This document shows positions 61,230 to 64,000 of a stretch of 64,000 bases of DNA, piece after piece. The first letter of the stretch is position 1, and every line of letters begins with the position of its first letter. The stretch spans positions 3,856,796 to 3,920,795 of the forward strand of contig NC_034411.1 of assembly GCF_002078875.1 (NCBI RefSeq), written 5' to 3'. Source of the stretch: Numida meleagris. Lineage: Eukaryota; Chordata; Aves; Galliformes; Numididae. The notes below the pieces were generated by a model, which had not been told where the DNA came from, searched no databases, and saw only the letters and a program-made list of their open reading frames with translations. Both the position numbers and the translations under genes were made by a program.

Positions 61230-61394
61230 AAGCAGGCTGCCCAGAGAGCTGTGGGTGCTCCATCCCTGGAGGTGCCCAAGGCCAGGTTGGATGGGGCCCT
61301 GGGCAGCCTGAGCTGGTGGGGGGCAGCCAGCCCATGGCAGGCATTGGGGCTGAGGGGGCTTTAAGGTCCATTCCAACCCAAGCCATTCTGTAAT
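61230..61394 (+). mobile_element. CR1 3' fragment
   Basis: GGCTGCCCAGAGAGCTGTGG, GCCCTGGGCAGCCTGAGCTG, GGGGGCTTTAAGGTCCATTCC and a CCATTCTGTAATT tail. Confidence 0.92.
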
Positions 61395-62154
61395 TAACTA
61401 ACTCACCATTTTGTTTTGTGTAGATTAGAAAAAAGAATGTGATGCCTAAAAGAAATTTAATTTTCTCTCCTGGTTTTCTTTGCCTACGCTCAAGTTTTGT
61501 TTTCGGGCAATTGGGAGCACAAAAATATTTGCTGTTAACAACCAGTGTTAATTAGTGAACTAACGGAGAGCAGACTTATCAATTCACAGTTTAATGCCAG
61601 TTGCTTTTAAGTATTTTCTTTGATTTTTTTTTCCTTTGTAAGTGAATATTAGCCTGACTTAAAGCAAACTTAATATTGTGTAAGTTTGGAAATGACCAGA
61701 GGTAAATCAAATTTAGGTCATTTTTCTTCTGAAGAACTTCCTCTGAGGGATCGAATACAGTTTAGCTAATCCACTTATAGTCAAGCACTGACTTAATTCA
61801 GATTATTTTCCTAAGTGTGTCTGTCTAGGTAATTCTTTGTGCTGCTGTCCAACCTATCCTGCTTTCCTATGGATGCAGTGGTGTGGCAGCCAGAAGAATT
61901 ACATCTATTTACACCAGCTGAGTGCTAGGGCCCAAAGCGTGAAATTCAAATATATATTTGGAGAAATGAAGTCATGGTCTGGGTGAGTTTTTATTTCTTT
62001 CTTTTCTGACAGCCAGCAGAAACACGAGACTTTTGGGGAAAAAAATAGTATGCTGGATAAGAGTTTGAAACATACCCAGTGGAGTCTTTCTTCACTGTCC
62101 CTTCAGCTCCATGTAATGCACATAATTTGCGGGCTGCATGTCCTGGCTGCTGCT
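61395..62154. other. Non-coding stretch
   Basis: AT-rich single-copy DNA without recognised features. Confidence 0.45.
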
Positions 62155-62325
62155 GCTGGGATGCCTGCACCATGCCCACTGACCACGTCCCTCAGTGCCA
62201 CATCCCCATGGCTCTGAGCACCTCCAGGGACGGTGACCCCACCACTCCCTGGGCAGCCTGTGCCAGTGCCTCACCACTCTTTGGGAGAAGGAATGTTTCT
62301 TAATATCCAACCTGAACTTCTCCTA
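62155..62325 (-). mobile_element. CR1 3' fragment
   Basis: Plus strand: CCACGTCCCTCAGTGCCACA, CACCTCCAGGGACGGTGACC, CTCCCTGGGCAGCCTGTGCC and TTAATATCCAACCTGAAC. The terminal ATTCTATG tail is missing. Confidence 0.9.
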
Positions 62326-64000
62326 AATTTTAAATGGTTCAATGCTGCAGCTCCTGTGACTCCAATGGGGAAAGAGGTGGCTGGGCTCATCCCCAAAGAT
62401 TCTGAGGAGCTAAAGCTGTGTTAAAGTTGGGTATCATTGATTGTGGATGGTCCCAGTGAGTCAGGGCCTGATGCCATGTGCATCTGCTGCATGCCATGGC
62501 TTCACCACCCAGTGAAGCCAGTGTGCTGGTCATAGCAGTGTTTCCTCACACGGGTGGAGGGGAGCCAAGGGCCCTCAGGCACACCATTTCTTGTCCCATG
62601 TGCAATGTCATCAAGGGCATTCCTCTTTTGCATTCAAAATAGGTTTGTGCTTGCTTTCTGAGGCCATACATGCTGTGGACTGGACAGCAATGCCTAATGC
62701 AACTGGGTTTTCACTGCACTGAGTCCTGGAGAGCTGCATTTGCAAAGCTTCTAACTGAGGTACCAGACCGTAATGTTGTCGGGGGAGTCAAGGTTCCTAC
62801 ATGTTTAAGCCCATGCTGTACAACCCAACATAGGATTAATAGATCCGATATTGATCACAGGAAAGGAAATACATTATTTTAACACAGCTGGTAGAGGTAT
62901 ATGTTAAAGACCTACTAAAATCCTATTTCATCTATTGCAGGGGAGGCAATTTTCTTGGTAGAAGTGCTGTAGATGGCTGTGTTAGTTTGCATTACACAGC
63001 CTACTCACTAGATGTCTCCAGGAGCAACCTGCACGCTTGGGACTGCATTGCCTGGTAGCTGAGGGAGGCTGGAAAGGAGCTGGATCTGAGTCTGAGCAGA
63101 AGTCTATTAGTTTGTGTGCTATACCTGCCCATTTGGGAAGCCAAGTGACATTTCTACAGCAGAGGTGCCTTTCTGTGAAGTAGCTCACACGCGCTGTCCC
63201 ATGGGAAGGACATGTCTCTCTGGGAGGCATGCCTGGTCTTTCCACCAGCAGCATGTTTACAAGCAGAGTTTACCTTTCACACACAGTTTAGGGTACTAAT
63301 GAGGCATCCTACATAAACTCCTTTCCTTTCTTCTTCTGTATCTGGAATTTGAGTGTGCTTAGGGGGAAGATAAGCATTAAACCATATATCCAGTCACCAG
63401 GGAAGATGAGCACAGCTTCGTTCCAGTGACTTTAATTAAGCTACTTTAGCTGGGCCAGTAAGTTCAGCTGAGCAGCAACATTTCTTATTATAATTGGGAA
63501 TTATCTGATGAAGCTGCAGCACCACGATCTGATTGCAACAGCTAATATGTGAAGTGCTGATGAGTTGGTTTTGGATATGGATCCATAGATCAGCCCATGG
63601 ATCTCAGCCACGTACAGGTCCTTCCAGTGCCAAGGGAACAAACAGCCCCTGGGCTCTAAAGCCTTTATGTTTCTTCTGCGGATCGTGAGTTCCTCTGCTG
63701 CAAGCAGTAGCCATTTCCAACCTTTGCTAAATGCAGAAATGCCATCAAGGGCATGGGGGAAGGAAGAATTATTGTCTGTCTGAAAGAAAGTTGCACAGAA
63801 TGACCTGGGAGAGGCGACCAGAGCAACCACAGAGCAGGTGATTTTGCAGTGCCAAGGCAGCAAGGATGCTGGGAGGGGCTGTGAGCCATGACTCGTTGGC
63901 TAACTCATTGCACCCCTAGGCTTAGAGCATGTGGTGAGCAGTCACTGCCATTTCCTTTCTCTTCCTCTGTAGAACAGCCCGTTCTACTCTACAGCTCTCT
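62326..64000. other. Non-coding right end of window
   Basis: No recognised gene or transposon. A 120-codon minus-strand open frame at 63501-63863 has no identifiable domain. Confidence 0.45.

Noticed and set aside
63501..63863. 120-codon minus-strand open frame near the right edge
   Set aside because: No domain, promoter or splice context was recognised. The length is within chance expectation for 64 kb in six frames.
1..64000. CRISPR arrays, operons, bacterial genes, tRNA or rRNA genes
   Set aside because: None is expected in this avian nuclear DNA and none was seen. The repeats present are transposons and microsatellites.

Overview
This window is vertebrate nuclear DNA, almost certainly from a bird and most likely a galliform such as chicken. 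The evidence is many 5'-truncated CR1 LINE copies ending in ATTCTATGA-type tails, two decayed mariner copies, short introns, and two divergently transcribed genes whose proteins match known vertebrate families. The exact species cannot be read from the sequence alone.

Left part (about 1-12,600, minus strand): the 5' end of CFAP61, a cilia and flagella protein of the radial-spoke / calmodulin-associated complex. Six coding exons (12284-12134, 10591-10441, 8475-8399, 7673-7606, 6765-6639, 1069-937) join in frame into the first 233 codons. The rest of the gene lies beyond the left edge. A non-coding first exon probably sits in the shared CpG island, with a candidate donor at 12564.

Centre (about 12,440-13,060): a CpG-island divergent promoter. 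It holds an RFX-type X-box (12649-12662), which suits the ciliary gene, and a GC box (12698-12707) just upstream of the CRNKL1 start codon.

CRNKL1 (12728-24939, plus strand): the complete gene for the crooked-neck HAT-repeat splicing factor. It has 14 coding exons and 686 codons, and every junction was checked for phase. Intron 5 is a clear U12-type AT-AC intron, and intron 8 uses a GC-AG boundary. The polyadenylation signal is at 24998.

Right part (about 25,600-64,000): about 38 kb in which I recognise no protein-coding exon. It is packed with about 26 CR1 fragments in both orientations, one mariner remnant and simple repeats, with a few single-copy stretches that could be conserved regulatory DNA. 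The expected mammalian neighbour NAA20 was not seen.

The two genes are functionally unrelated (cilium assembly and pre-mRNA splicing) and share only their promoter. I found no sign of a new enzymatic or defence system. The most notable biology is the minor-spliceosome intron inside a spliceosome gene, the X-box in a promoter shared with a housekeeping gene, and two CR1 copies 6.7 kb apart in inverted orientation that differ at one base in 231.
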